DNA of 45,212 bases from contig PLZP01000029.1 in the NCBI GenBank assembly GCA_003152215.1, positions 73,913 to 119,124 of the forward strand. The letters run 5' to 3'. A model generated the notes under the pieces. The model saw nothing but the letters and a program-made list of their open reading frames with translations, had not been told where the DNA came from and did no database searches. The stretch is from Acidimicrobiaceae bacterium. Its GTDB lineage: Bacteria > Actinomycetota > Acidimicrobiia > Acidimicrobiales > RAAP-2. Positions 24,368 to 35,098 of the stretch are shown here, in pieces (position 1 is the first letter of the stretch; every line of letters begins with the position of its first letter). A program made the translations under genes and the position numbers.

Positions 24368-24870
24368 GACGGACTCTTCTGATAGTGGCGCGCCAACAAC
24401 TCACGCTCGCGGGCCTCCATCCGCTCCGCTTCCTCGTCCTCCACGTGGTCCCAACCGAGCAGGTGCAAAACTCCATGCACCACGAGGAGCGCGATCTCGT
24501 CGTTGAAGGAAACCTCGTGCTCGACTGCGTTGACGGCCGCGACGGCCGGACAGATCACGATGTCGCCAATGAGTTGAGGGATCTCGGGGAGCGGCGGCTC
24601 GCCCGGTCCGTTGCCACCGGCGTCGGGCACCCGGCCCGAGGGTTCGGGCTCGTTGTCGATGGGGAAACTCAGGACGTCGGTCGGACCTTCCTTGCCCATG
24701 AACTGTTGGTTGAGGGCCGCGATCGTGGACTCGTCCAGGAAGATCAGCGAGACCTCCGCGAGTCCGCGCACCCCCTCGTCCGTCAACGAGGCGTTGGCGA
24801 GAGCGACCCACGTTTCGAGTTCGATCGCGTGATCGTGCTGCTCGTCAGCGGCGTAAATGTCAATGGTCAT
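24364..24870 (-). CDS. ybeY: Endoribonuclease YbeY
   Basis: YbeY is the metal-dependent RNase for 16S rRNA 3' maturation and quality control. The motif HGVLHLLGWDH matches the family H-G-x-L-H-L-x-G-x-D-H and binds zinc. From ATG 24870 the protein is 168 residues. This start overlaps the phoH stop as ATGA and removes a non-homologous 34-residue extension of the track ORF. An acidic/Pro insert (PEPSGRVPDAGGNGPGEPP) before the conserved IGDIVICP is longer than usual. Confidence 0.95.
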   Translation of the reverse strand: MTIDIYAADEQHDHAIELETWVALANASLTDEGVRGLAEVSLIFLDESTIAALNQQFMGKEGPTDVLSFPIDNEPEPSGRVPDAGGNGPGEPPLPEIPQLIGDIVICPAVAAVNAVEHEVSFNDEIALLVVHGVLHLLGWDHVEDEEAERMEARERELLARHYQKSPS

Positions 24871-25832
24871 GAGGGAAGTTGTTCGTATGCGGCGACGATG
24901 TCCGCCACAATGCGGTGACGAACGACGTCCTTCGAGCTCAGGTGAATGAAGCTGATGCCTTCGACGTTCCAAAGGATCTTCTCGATCGTGGCGAGGCCGC
25001 TGTGCTTGCCGTTGAGGTCGACTTGGGTGACGTCGCCCGTGACAACGGCCTTGGAGTTGAAGCCAATGCGCGTGAGAAACATCTTCATCTGCTCGGGCGT
25101 CGTGTTCTGCGCTTCGTCAAGGATGATGAACGAATCGTTCAGCGTTCGCCCGCGCATGAAGGCCAGGGGCGCCACTTCGATCGTGCCGTTCGCGATCAGA
25201 CGCTGCGCGCCTTCGGGACCGACCATGTCGTAGAGGGCGTCGTAGAGCGGGCGCAGGTAGGGATCGACCTTGGCCATGAGGTCGCCGGGCAGAAAGCCCA
25301 GGTGCTCGCCCGCTTCCACGGCCGGTCGCGTCAGCACGATTCGCTGCACCTGACGACGATGCAGTGCCTGGACGGCCTGGGCGACGGCGAGGTAGCTCTT
25401 ACCCGTGCCGGCCGGTCCGATGCCAAACGTGATGATCGACGAGTCAATCGCGTCGGTGTAGCGCTTCTGTCCGGCCGTCGAGGGTCGCACCGCTTTGCCC
25501 TTGGCCCCGCGCACGACTTCGTGGCGCAGCACCTCGCTCGGGCGCAGGTCGTCCTCCACCATGTCGATGGTGCGCGAGATCTTCGCGGTGTCGAGCGCCT
25601 GGCCACTCTCGAGCACGAGGACCAATTCGTCAAAGAGGCGCAGCACCTTGGCGGCGTCCGGGCCCGACACCGAGATCTGGTTGCCCTGCACGCGGACCTT
25701 TGAGTCCGGGAAGGCCCGTTCGACGACGCGCAGGTGCTCGTCGCGGGGTCCGAGCAGTCCCGCCATCAGATGGGTGTTCGGTACGAAGGTGGTCGCCGTC
25801 AGAGCCTCTTGGGCCGGGGCATCAAAGGTCAT
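24867..25832 (-). CDS. PhoH-like ATPase
   Basis: The P-loop is GIGPAGTGKSYLA, with the family segments RIVLTRPAVEAGEHLGFLPG and FIILDEAQNTTPEQMKMFLT. PhoH proteins are RNA-linked P-loop NTPases that sit beside ybeY in most genomes, consistent with a joint role in rRNA processing. An N-terminal R3H/KH-like region (VVERAFPDSKVRVQGNQISV) precedes the ATPase. The track start is 25844; ATG 25832 gives an ATGA overlap with the HIT gene, as elsewhere in this operon. Confidence 0.93.
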   Translation of the reverse strand: MTFDAPAQEALTATTFVPNTHLMAGLLGPRDEHLRVVERAFPDSKVRVQGNQISVSGPDAAKVLRLFDELVLVLESGQALDTAKISRTIDMVEDDLRPSEVLRHEVVRGAKGKAVRPSTAGQKRYTDAIDSSIITFGIGPAGTGKSYLAVAQAVQALHRRQVQRIVLTRPAVEAGEHLGFLPGDLMAKVDPYLRPLYDALYDMVGPEGAQRLIANGTIEVAPLAFMRGRTLNDSFIILDEAQNTTPEQMKMFLTRIGFNSKAVVTGDVTQVDLNGKHSGLATIEKILWNVEGISFIHLSSKDVVRHRIVADIVAAYEQLPS

Positions 25833-26173
25833 CCTGGTGGCCACTCCATTCGTCGTCCGCCGAGGACATGCAGGTGGAGGTGCGGCACGGACATCTGGGC
25901 GTCGGCCCCCACGTTGAAGACAAGACGATAGCCACTCTCGCGAACTCCCTCGAGTTCGACAACCTCTTGGGCCAGCAAGACGAGATCATCGACGATGCCG
26001 CCGTGGCTCGATGCAATTTCGTCCGCGCTCGTGATGTGTTCCTTGGGGACCACGAGCACGTGCACCGGCGCTTGGGGTGCGATGTCGTAGAACGCGTAGG
26101 CCCGTTCGCTCTGAGCAACGGGCTTGGAGGGAATCTCCCCCGCGACGATTTGGCAAAACAGGCAATCACTCAT
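25829..26173 (-). CDS. HIT family hydrolase
   Basis: A 114-residue histidine-triad nucleotide hydrolase. The motif HLHLHVLGG supplies the catalytic histidines, and the start CLFCQIVAGEIPSK carries the typical zinc-binding Cys pair. Substrates are probably AMP-amides such as adenylyl-lysine. It stands between rsmE (15-base gap) and phoH. Confidence 0.93.
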   Translation of the reverse strand: MSDCLFCQIVAGEIPSKPVAQSERAYAFYDIAPQAPVHVLVVPKEHITSADEIASSHGGIVDDLVLLAQEVVELEGVRESGYRLVFNVGADAQMSVPHLHLHVLGGRRMEWPPG

Positions 26174-26188
26174 GTGGTGCTCTCATCA

Positions 26189-26899
26189 TTACCCGATTTC
26201 GCCCGACGAAAGGGTAAATCCCCATCCACCAGCCCCGAAGGCGAGGAGCGACGCCGCGACCACCCCCGCCGTCTCGGCGCGCAGCACCGTCGGTCCGAGC
26301 GACAACTTTTGACGCGCAGTCCACTCTTCGGGCGCCCACCCGCCTTCGGGTCCAATGGCGACGGCGCGCACGTTGTCCCAATCGGCGTCGCCGTCAAAGT
26401 CCGCGACCGCAACGTTCACCGGCACGTCACGCACATGCACCGGTTCGTCGACGTGCACGAAGTGCGTGCGACGGCACTGCCCATTGGCTTCGGCGGCGAT
26501 TCGTCGCCAGCGCGCGACGATTTTCTCGCGCACCTCACCCTTGAACTTGACGACGAGCCGATCGCTCACGAGCGGTACGACGCGACTCACACCGAGTTCT
26601 GTGGCTTTCGCCACGACCCACTCGCTCCGGTCACCCTTGAGCGGCGCTAAATACAACGTCGTCTCTGGTGTGGGGGCATCAACCTCAACGGGCGTCACCC
26701 GGTGCAGTCCCACGTCCCCCACCTCACAGAGTGACCACGCTCCCTCGCCGTCGGTCACGACGATCTCCTCGCCACTGCGCGCGCGAAGGACCGTGCGCAA
26801 GTGGTGTTCGTCGTCAGAACCCAAGACCGGCATGTGGGGATCGTCGACACGGAACTGCGCGAGCGCGGCCACGCGGCGCGGCCACTCGAGGTGACTCAC
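26189..26899 (-). CDS. rsmE: 16S rRNA m3U1498 methyltransferase
   Basis: A SPOUT methyltransferase that modifies U1498 of 16S rRNA. It shows the N-terminal PUA-like domain (HHLRTVLRARSGEEIVVTDG) and the KATELGVSRVVPLVSDRLVV segment. The knotted SAM site is AIGPEGGWAPEEW, followed by LGPTVLRAETAGVVAASLL. The 236 residues fit the family. The start codon overlaps the dnaJ stop by 4 bp. Confidence 0.94.
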   Translation of the reverse strand: MSHLEWPRRVAALAQFRVDDPHMPVLGSDDEHHLRTVLRARSGEEIVVTDGEGAWSLCEVGDVGLHRVTPVEVDAPTPETTLYLAPLKGDRSEWVVAKATELGVSRVVPLVSDRLVVKFKGEVREKIVARWRRIAAEANGQCRRTHFVHVDEPVHVRDVPVNVAVADFDGDADWDNVRAVAIGPEGGWAPEEWTARQKLSLGPTVLRAETAGVVAASLLAFGAGGWGFTLSSGEIG

Positions 26900-27996
26900 T
26901 TCTTCGCTTTTCGACGATGGAAGAGACCTCCGGTCGCCTCGAGCACCGGTTCCTTGCGGTGCTCGGCCAGCTGGCGAAGAAGTTCTTCGGATGCGTCGTC
27001 AAGCTCGGTCGGCACGTCAACCACGAGATGCACGTAGAGGTCACCGCGCCCTCGTCCGTGGAGATGTTCGACGCCCTGGTGACGAATGCGGTGCACGGTG
27101 CCGTTGGCACTACCGGCAGTGACGTCGACCACGACGCTCTCTCGAAGCGTCGGCACTTCAATGGTCGCGCCGAGCACGGCCTGCGTGAAGGCGATGTGCG
27201 CCTCGTGGTGCAGGTCGTCGCCGTGACGTTCGAATCGAGGATCGGTCTGGACCCGCAAGTGGACGAAGAGTCGACCGTTTGGACCACCGCGCGGACCGGC
27301 GGGGCCACGATCACTGAGTCGCATCGTCGATCCGTCCTCGACACCGGCGGGCACTTGCACCGTCAGCGTGGTGGTCTCGTTTCGTCGACCCTCGCCGCGA
27401 CAATCGGGGCATGGCGACTCGATGCGCGAGCCCATTCCGTTGCAACGCGAGCAGGGCATCGAGGTCACCATCTGACCGAGGATCGAGTTGCGCACCCGTC
27501 GAACTTCACCCAGTCCGGCGCACTCGACGCAGGGCACGGGCGAGGTCCCGGCCGCGCAACCCGATCCGTCGCAGGTCGTGCAACGCTGCGCCAGCGTGAG
27601 GGTGACCTCGTGCGTGGCCCCAAAGGCGGCGTCGTCCAGTGTGATGTTGAGCGAGATCTCGGCGTCGGGACCGGGCTGAGGTCCGCGTCGCTGTTGGGCG
27701 TGGCCGCCTAGGCCACCGAAGAACATGTCGAAGATGTCCTGTACCGAGCCGCCGCCGAATGGGTTGCCGCCCGCTCCGACATCAGAACCGAAACGGTCAT
27801 AGTTGGCGCGACGTTCGGGGTCCGAAAGAATCTCGTAAGCCTGCGAGACCTCTTTGAAATGAGCCTCCGCACTCGCGTCACCGGGACTGGTGTCGGGATG
27901 GTACTGACGAGCGAGACGGCGATAGGACTTCTTCAGTTCCTCTTGCGTGCAGTCCCGGCTCACTTCGAGGATGGCGTAGAGATCGGAGTTAGCCAC
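26896..27996 (-). CDS. dnaJ: Chaperone DnaJ
   Basis: Hsp70 co-chaperone. The J domain has the HPD motif (residues 33-35), followed by a short Gly/Phe region (NPFGGGSVQDIFDMFFGG) and four CxxCxGxG zinc repeats (CTTCDGSG, CVECAGLG, CSRCNGMG, CPDCRGEG). Two substrate-binding beta domains complete it. The 366 residues resemble the shorter DnaJ2 type found next to hrcA in actinobacteria. It overlaps the hrcA 3' end by 8 bases. dnaK and grpE are not in the window. Confidence 0.96.
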   Translation of the reverse strand: MANSDLYAILEVSRDCTQEELKKSYRRLARQYHPDTSPGDASAEAHFKEVSQAYEILSDPERRANYDRFGSDVGAGGNPFGGGSVQDIFDMFFGGLGGHAQQRRGPQPGPDAEISLNITLDDAAFGATHEVTLTLAQRCTTCDGSGCAAGTSPVPCVECAGLGEVRRVRNSILGQMVTSMPCSRCNGMGSRIESPCPDCRGEGRRNETTTLTVQVPAGVEDGSTMRLSDRGPAGPRGGPNGRLFVHLRVQTDPRFERHGDDLHHEAHIAFTQAVLGATIEVPTLRESVVVDVTAGSANGTVHRIRHQGVEHLHGRGRGDLYVHLVVDVPTELDDASEELLRQLAEHRKEPVLEATGGLFHRRKAKK

Positions 27997-29041
27997 GGTC
28001 GTCGGCTCCCGCGAAGTGTCGAGTCAGGTTCGCCGAGACGACTTCGGCCGCGGCCATCGCCTCGCGGTACTTCATGCGCGTCGGACCGAGCAGACCAACT
28101 GCTCCGGCCGGCGCTCCGTCGATGGTGACCGGGGCCACAATGAGTGCGCAGGCCAGGAGTGGCTCGTAGCCGTGCTCCGATCCAATCGCGACCGAGAGTC
28201 CTTGGTCGAGGATGTCTTGGACGAGCGACACCACGAGCAACTCCTGCTCGAGGATGGCCAAGACCTGACGAACTGTCTCGACACCGTCAAAGACCTCGGC
28301 GACCTTGGACGAGCCGCCGATGAAGACCTGTTCGCCGTCGGTGACCGGCTGTTGCGCGTGCAACGTACTGACCGCTTCACGCACCAGTGCCGCCTCGTGG
28401 TCGTGTCGGGCGGGCACCTGCACTCGCGATTCGAGGGTGGTGCCTATCAGCAGGGCATTTAACTGCTTCGAGGCCTCCATCACCTCTTTGGGCGTGGCCA
28501 CGAAACTGGGCGTGACACTGTGCTTCACCACGGAGCCGTCGGAGAAGACCGTGACCAGCAGGTGGTGTCGCGATTCGAGGTTGACGAGTTGGGCGCTTAA
28601 GACGGTGGCGTGGGCGTGACCGGCCCCGACCACGACCGACGTGTAGCTCGTGAGTTGACTCAGCAGTGTTGAGGTCTGTTCGAGCACGTCCTCGACCTCC
28701 CCGCGGACACCGGCGAAGAACTCCTTCACCTGTTGCTGCTGGACGGTGCCCAGGACGCCCGACTTCAGGTGGTCAACGAAGTACCGGTATCCCTTGTCGG
28801 TCGGGATACGTCCGGCCGAGGTGTGCGGCTGGGCGAGGTATCCCTCCCGTTCGAGGGCGACCATCTCAGAGCGGACCGTCGCCGAAGAGACGTCAAGGTC
28901 GGCACTGGCGGCAACGGCCGAGGAGCCGACGGGCTGGGCACTGTCGATGTGCTCGATGACGACGGCCTCGAGAATTAAGGCCTTTCGGGCGTCAAGGTCG
29001 GGGGCGGTGGCCGTGGGTGTACGAACTACGCGACGGGCCAT
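27989..29041 (-). CDS. hrcA: Heat-inducible transcription repressor HrcA
   Basis: HrcA represses heat-shock genes by binding CIRCE. It has an N-terminal winged helix (RKALILEAVVIEHIDSAQPV, VSSATVRSEMVALEREGYL), IPTDKGYRYFVD, and the GAF-like domain with HATVLSAQLVNLE and IGSEHGYEPLLACALIVAP. The track start at 29059 is replaced by ATG 29041, directly after AAGGAGAGGC. This leaves the CIRCE operator at 29053-29079 just upstream, so hrcA-dnaJ and the genes behind them are probably autoregulated by heat. Confidence 0.96.
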   Translation of the reverse strand: MARRVVRTPTATAPDLDARKALILEAVVIEHIDSAQPVGSSAVAASADLDVSSATVRSEMVALEREGYLAQPHTSAGRIPTDKGYRYFVDHLKSGVLGTVQQQQVKEFFAGVRGEVEDVLEQTSTLLSQLTSYTSVVVGAGHAHATVLSAQLVNLESRHHLLVTVFSDGSVVKHSVTPSFVATPKEVMEASKQLNALLIGTTLESRVQVPARHDHEAALVREAVSTLHAQQPVTDGEQVFIGGSSKVAEVFDGVETVRQVLAILEQELLVVSLVQDILDQGLSVAIGSEHGYEPLLACALIVAPVTIDGAPAGAVGLLGPTRMKYREAMAAAEVVSANLTRHFAGADDRG

Positions 29042-29052
29042 GCCTCTCCTTG

Positions 29053-29079
29053 TTAGCACTCAATTCTACCGAGTGCCAG
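29053..29079. promoter_or_regulatory. CIRCE operator for HrcA
   Basis: TTAGCACTC, nine bases, then GAGTGCCAG. This matches the CIRCE consensus TTAGCACTC-N9-GAGTGCTAA with two mismatches at the far end of the right arm. It lies just upstream of the hrcA ribosome site. Confidence 0.85.
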
Positions 29080-29190
29080 CGCGAACGCACCGTCAAAGTA
29101 GGTCAGCGATGATTCGCCGCTTTGTTCATTTTGCGGACGAACACCGGACATTCTTAGCCCTGTTTGAGGTTCGTCGACCGGGAGCTGGCG

Positions 29191-30996
<1,806 letters not shown>

Positions 30997-31116
30997 GGTC
31001 CATAAAGGCTACCGTCCTCCTTGCGCGAGCTCTCGCCGCCGAAGCTAACGAATCGGGCTGCTATTATTGCAAAGCCCGCCGGAGCATTCTTCCGAGCACT
31101 GAGAACGAGGAATTCC

Positions 31117-31380
31117 GTGGCAAACATTAAGAGCCAAATCAAGCGCAACAAGCAGAACGTGGTTGCGCGCGACCGCAACAAGGCCGTCAAGTCAGAGCTG
31201 CGCACCCGCGTGAAGAACGCCGTTGCCGCTGTGGGGACCGAGGACGAGGAAACGGTACTGCGCGCGGCGATCAAGCGCATCGACAAAGCCGCCACGAAGA
31301 AGGTCATCCACAAGAACCAGGCCGCCAACAAGAAGAGTGGCCTGATGAAGCGCATTGCCACCTTGAAGGAAAACGCCTAA
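31117..31380 (+). CDS. rpsT: 30S ribosomal protein S20
   Basis: From GTG 31117 the protein is 87 residues, [20 protein letters not shown] through [19 protein letters not shown]. This is the standard S20 with its helical hairpin and K/R-rich surface, binding 16S rRNA early in 30S assembly. CGAGGA upstream supports the start. The track extension to 31021 is not homologous and is rejected. Confidence 0.96.
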   Translation: MANIKSQIKRNKQNVVARDRNKAVKSELRTRVKNAVAAVGTEDEETVLRAAIKRIDKAATKKVIHKNQAANKKSGLMKRIATLKENA

Positions 31381-31400
31381 CCCACGTCGTCGTCGGGTTT
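31379..31400 (+). terminator. Hairpin after rpsT, possible terminator
   Basis: AACCCACG and CGTCGGGTT can pair with one bulged C around a TCGT loop, directly at the rpsT stop, followed only by TTT. It could end rpsT transcripts or those converging from holA. The weak T-run keeps this tentative. Confidence 0.4.
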
Positions 31401-31412
31401 CAACCGTATTGT

Positions 31413-32429
31413 CTAGCGGCGCCTCGCGCCCTGCGTCATCTTGGCGAGTCGTGCCACGAGAATCTCAATGACCGTGAGGTCCGTCACGTCCATATCGGTA
31501 TCGAGATCTTTTCCGCCGTAACTGACACCACCCTTCAGCGCGATATCGGCGTCGGTGATCCAGTGCACCGCGGTCGCAATCCGCTCCGTTCCGAGACGCT
31601 GGGACATCTGTAGTGACTTCTGCGCGGGGAAACCTTTGATGCCGAGCAGCACGCCCGCCTCCTCGGCGTTACGCACGCCGCTGCCCTCGAGTTTCGTCAT
31701 GCGCAGATAGTGACGTTGAAGCATGTTGACGATCTGCAGTCCGGCGCGGCCCTTCGAGTCGAGCATCCGACGGGCCACGACAATGGCCTTGGTCGCGTCA
31801 CCGCTGTCAATGGCGTCGGTCAGGTCCCATTCGGGCACGTCTCCGGCGTCACCCAAGTACGGCTCGATGTGCGAGAAGTTGAGCGGCGCCGTCCCGTAGA
31901 TCGCCTGGAGCGTCCGGGCCAGTGCGTCCACGCGCGCCACATCGTCGCCGAGTTGATCGGTCACCTTGAGTGCGGTGGCGTGATCGATTGTCACGCGGTA
32001 GTCCGCCATCTTCGATTCGACGAAGGTGACCCGGTCGGCCGACCTCGACGAGACGTTCACTTCGACGACTTCGCTGGCGCCCTTGACGAGCTTGTTGGCC
32101 TTCGTGCCCACGACGGCGAGCACGAGGACGACTGAAGGTGCGGGGTCGCTCATCCACGCGAGCAGTTCGGTGACCTCATCGGTCAACAACGACTGGGCGT
32201 CACGCACGACGACCACGCGGCGGTCGACGAGGAACGGCGGCGTGTTGAGCGCCTCGAGGACTCGCGGTGCCACGGATTCGCCGCCGGACGACGTCACGTC
32301 CTTGGCGGTGAAGTCCTGGAGCGCGAACGAAGGGTCGAGGTCGCCCAGGGCGCCGGCGATGACGTTGTGCACGGCGTCGTAGACCATGGTGGCGTCAGTG
32401 CCGACGACACAGACGCTGGCGCTACTCAC
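31413..32429 (-). CDS. holA: DNA polymerase III subunit delta
   Basis: The clamp-loader delta subunit, which opens the beta clamp. It has 338 residues with the AAA-like fold: VLEALNTPPFLVDRRVVVVR (delta hallmark), EVTELLAWMSDPAPSVVLVL, and a helical C-terminal collar (GRAGLQIVNMLQRHYLRM, GIKGFPAQKSLQMSQRLG). As in other delta subunits, there is no functional Walker A. It overlaps the folP-like gene by 4 bp (ATGA). Confidence 0.9.
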   Translation of the reverse strand: MSSASVCVVGTDATMVYDAVHNVIAGALGDLDPSFALQDFTAKDVTSSGGESVAPRVLEALNTPPFLVDRRVVVVRDAQSLLTDEVTELLAWMSDPAPSVVLVLAVVGTKANKLVKGASEVVEVNVSSRSADRVTFVESKMADYRVTIDHATALKVTDQLGDDVARVDALARTLQAIYGTAPLNFSHIEPYLGDAGDVPEWDLTDAIDSGDATKAIVVARRMLDSKGRAGLQIVNMLQRHYLRMTKLEGSGVRNAEEAGVLLGIKGFPAQKSLQMSQRLGTERIATAVHWITDADIALKGGVSYGGKDLDTDMDVTDLTVIEILVARLAKMTQGARRR

Positions 32430-33286
32430 GCGTTTTCTTCAATGAGAGTCGCCAGCACGTCGCGCACTCGAACCGCACCCAGAACGTCATGAACCCGAAC
32501 GATACGACACCCTGCGCCAATGCCGAGCGCCGCCGCCGCCAGCGAGGGTTCGCGGCGTTCGGCGACCGGTAGGTCGAAGACGACGCCGAGGAAGTTCTTG
32601 TTCGACGCCGAAAGAAGCAGTGGCGATCCGAGCGACGCCAATCGGTCCGAGTCGCGCAGCAGTTGCAGCGACTGACCGGCAGTCTTTCCGAGGTCGAGGC
32701 CGGCGTCGAGGATGATCTTGTCCATGGGGATGCCTGCGTCCACGGCGCGGCGGCGGCGCTCGAGCAAGAATTCGGTCACGCTCTGTGTGACGTCGTCGTA
32801 GTGGGGATCGGGGTCGGCCACCCGTGGGCGAAGTCGAATGTGCGTGGCCACAACGGTCGCGCCCGCCTGCGCGGCGACGCTGAGGTAGTCGGGGTCGCCA
32901 AATCCGCTGATGTCGTTGCCCACGCAGGCACCTTCGGCGAAGCAGGCCTTGGCGACCGAAGCGCGCCACGTGTCAATACTTATAGGGACATCGAAACGCC
33001 TGACGAGTTGGGCCACGACGTCCACCACTCGATCGAGTTCTTCGGCTTCACCCACGTCGTCGCCCGGACCGGCCTTCACGCCCCCGAGATCAAGCAGGTC
33101 TGCACCGTCAGTGACCAAATGGTCGGCTCTCACGTACAGCGCATCCAGGTCGAATGTCGCGGCCGGCTCGAAGAACGAATCGGTCGTTCGATTCAAGATC
33201 CCCATCACGAGGGCTCTCGACGTGACGTCGTACGACGCGTCGCCCAGCGTGAGATGGAGCGGGTGCTCGGGTCGATAGACCCGCAC
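32426..33286 (-). CDS. Dihydropteroate synthase family protein, FolP2-like
   Basis: A TIM-barrel DHPS-fold protein of 286 residues: VMGILNRTTDSFFEPAATF, LLDLGGVKAGPGDDV, ISIDTWRASVAKACFAEGAC and PLLLSASNKNFLGV. True FolP enzymes usually read NVTPDSFSDGG and GGESTRPG. The NRT.DSF and GGVKAGPG variants here match the actinobacterial FolP2 paralogue (Mycobacterium Rv1207 type), for which folate synthase activity is doubtful. The name folP is therefore withheld. It starts at a GTG overlapping the stop of the thioredoxin gene (TAGTG). Confidence 0.85.
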   Translation of the reverse strand: MRVYRPEHPLHLTLGDASYDVTSRALVMGILNRTTDSFFEPAATFDLDALYVRADHLVTDGADLLDLGGVKAGPGDDVGEAEELDRVVDVVAQLVRRFDVPISIDTWRASVAKACFAEGACVGNDISGFGDPDYLSVAAQAGATVVATHIRLRPRVADPDPHYDDVTQSVTEFLLERRRRAVDAGIPMDKIILDAGLDLGKTAGQSLQLLRDSDRLASLGSPLLLSASNKNFLGVVFDLPVAERREPSLAAAALGIGAGCRIVRVHDVLGAVRVRDVLATLIEENA

Positions 33287-34002
33287 TAGTAGAGACGACT
33301 GGCGAGCTTGCGTCGATAGGAGACGTAGCGCGGGTCCTCGGGACCGAGGGCGTCGAGGATCTCAAGAAGACTGTCTTTCGCACTCCCCTCGTCCGTTGAC
33401 TGCTCCAAGAGATGATCGAGCGTGAGGTCGAGGTCGCCGTCCAGGGAGACGCCGCTGCGCTGAAGGCGGATTCGTGCGAGCACGGTCTTCGCCGCAACGA
33501 CGTTGTCGAATGGCTTCAGGACCTCGTCGGCCTCGTCGAGCCGGTCCGCTTGTCGAAGGAAGTCGCCCAAAGCGACCGCGGCATCGACACTCTTCGCGTC
33601 GAGTTCCAGCGCGGCGCGCAGCGACTCCTCGTCACCCGCCTCCACTAGTTTGTCGACCTTGCTCGCGCCTGGTGCCAACTTCTCCACAAAGTCGCGCACG
33701 GCCGATTCGGGCAGTGCGCCAACGAAGGAGTCAACGATCTTTCCCTCCGAAATCGCGAAGACCGCAGGAATCGATTGGACGCCGAACGCCTGTGACACCT
33801 GGGGATTGGCGTCGACGTCGACTTTGGCCAATTCAACGGCGCCGTTCGTCTCGTCAATGACCTTTTCAATGATGGGGCCAAGCGTCTTGCACGGCCCACA
33901 CCAGTCGGCCCAGAGGTCGACCACGACCGGCACGGTCATTGACCGCTCGATGACGGCGGTGGCGAAGGTGGCGTCAGTTACGTCGGTCACGTGCGACAGC
34001 AT
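33286..34002 (-). CDS. Thioredoxin-TPR protein (YbbN/CnoX-like)
   Basis: Residues 1-108 form a thioredoxin domain with WCGPC (Cys35, Cys38) and a cis-Pro in GVQSIPAVFAI. The following 130 residues are helical with TPR-like repeats (AALELDAKSVDAAVALGDFL, RLDEADEVLKPF). This is the layout of CnoX/YbbN, a redox-linked chaperone. Here the catalytic CGPC is intact, unlike in E. coli YbbN. It leads the run trx, folP2-like, holA and is divergent from the kinase gene. Confidence 0.9.
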   Translation of the reverse strand: MLSHVTDVTDATFATAVIERSMTVPVVVDLWADWCGPCKTLGPIIEKVIDETNGAVELAKVDVDANPQVSQAFGVQSIPAVFAISEGKIVDSFVGALPESAVRDFVEKLAPGASKVDKLVEAGDEESLRAALELDAKSVDAAVALGDFLRQADRLDEADEVLKPFDNVVAAKTVLARIRLQRSGVSLDGDLDLTLDHLLEQSTDEGSAKDSLLEILDALGPEDPRYVSYRRKLASRLY

Positions 34003-34057
34003 AACGGTGTCGTTCGCTCGCCGAAGGGGTCACAATGCGCTGTTAGCCTCCTCGACT

Positions 34058-35098
34058 ATGGACAGTGCGGTTATCGGAATCGACGAGGCCCACGTCGCTG
34101 CGTGGATGAGCGAACATGTCGGAGCAGTCAGGCCACTGACGTTCGAGCTCATCGCCGGCGGCCGCTCCAACCTCACGTACCGAGTAACCGACGCGACCGG
34201 TCGATCCTTTGCCTTGCGTCGTCCACCAACGAGTCACGTCCTGCCGACCGCCCACGACATGGTGCGCGAACACACCATCATCTCGGCGCTCTACCCACTG
34301 GGCATCCCCGTGGCCCAACCGCTCGCTCTCTGTGTCGACGAAGAAGTCAATGAACGGCCCTTCTACGTCATGGAGTACGTCGACGGAGCCATCCTGCGCG
34401 ACCGGTCCCAGGCTGAAGCGACCTTTGATGAGTCGATTCGTGGCGTCATTGGCAGCCACCTCGCTGCGACTCTCTCCCAACTGCACGACGTCGACGTCGA
34501 TGCGGCGGGTCTGTCGGGGTTGGCCCGTCACGACGGCTACATCGAGCGTCAACTGCGGCGCTGGCGCACTCAGTACGAGCAGATGCACGTCGAGGGCGTT
34601 GAGTACGGTGGCATCGTCGAGGCCGTGGGCGACCAATTGAGTGCCCAGATACCGGTCCAACAGAGAGTGTCCGTCGTACACGGCGATTATCGTCTCGACA
34701 ACACCGTGCTCGACGATCGCGGCGCCGTACGCGCGATTCTCGACTGGGAGATCTGCACGCTCGGTGACCCGGTCGCCGATCTCGGACTTCTTCTCGTGTA
34801 TTGGGCCGAGCCGTCGGACCCCACGGCAAATGTTTTGGGCGTGTCGCCGACGAGCGCACCAGGTTTCGAGAGTCGTGATCAGGTACTGCGCGCGTACGCG
34901 TCGCACTCTGACTTAGACCTCTCTCACGTCGCTTATTATCAGGCATTCGGCTATTGGAAGCTGGCGTGCATCATGCAAGGTGTGTACGCGCGCTACAGCG
35001 CTGGCGCCGCCGGAGGCGACCAGGGCAGCGTCGATGAATATCCGCAGTACATCGCCATGCTGGCGGAGAGTGCGAAGATGACGCTAGAGAGGAAATGA
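34058..35098 (+). CDS. APH-like phosphotransferase family protein
   Basis: A kinase-fold protein of 346 residues related to aminoglycoside and choline phosphotransferases and the ACAD10/11 N-terminal domain. The glycine/Asn loop is ELIAGGRSNLTYRVTDATGR, the catalytic loop is VVHGDYRLDNTVLDDRG, and the metal site is ILDWEICTLGDPVADLG. The ACAD-type relatives act in fatty acid or hydroxyacyl-CoA metabolism, so antibiotic resistance should not be assumed. The track start at 33503 reads through the thioredoxin gene; ATG 34058 is used. It overlaps the PAC2 gene by 4 bp. Confidence 0.9.
   Translation: MDSAVIGIDEAHVAAWMSEHVGAVRPLTFELIAGGRSNLTYRVTDATGRSFALRRPPTSHVLPTAHDMVREHTIISALYPLGIPVAQPLALCVDEEVNERPFYVMEYVDGAILRDRSQAEATFDESIRGVIGSHLAATLSQLHDVDVDAAGLSGLARHDGYIERQLRRWRTQYEQMHVEGVEYGGIVEAVGDQLSAQIPVQQRVSVVHGDYRLDNTVLDDRGAVRAILDWEICTLGDPVADLGLLLVYWAEPSDPTANVLGVSPTSAPGFESRDQVLRAYASHSDLDLSHVAYYQAFGYWKLACIMQGVYARYSAGAAGGDQGSVDEYPQYIAMLAESAKMTLERK

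Noticed and set aside
34058-35098. Aminoglycoside resistance gene
   Set aside because: The kinase motifs fit the broad APH superfamily, but the length, core-genome setting and coupling to PAC2 favour an ACAD10/11-like metabolic role.
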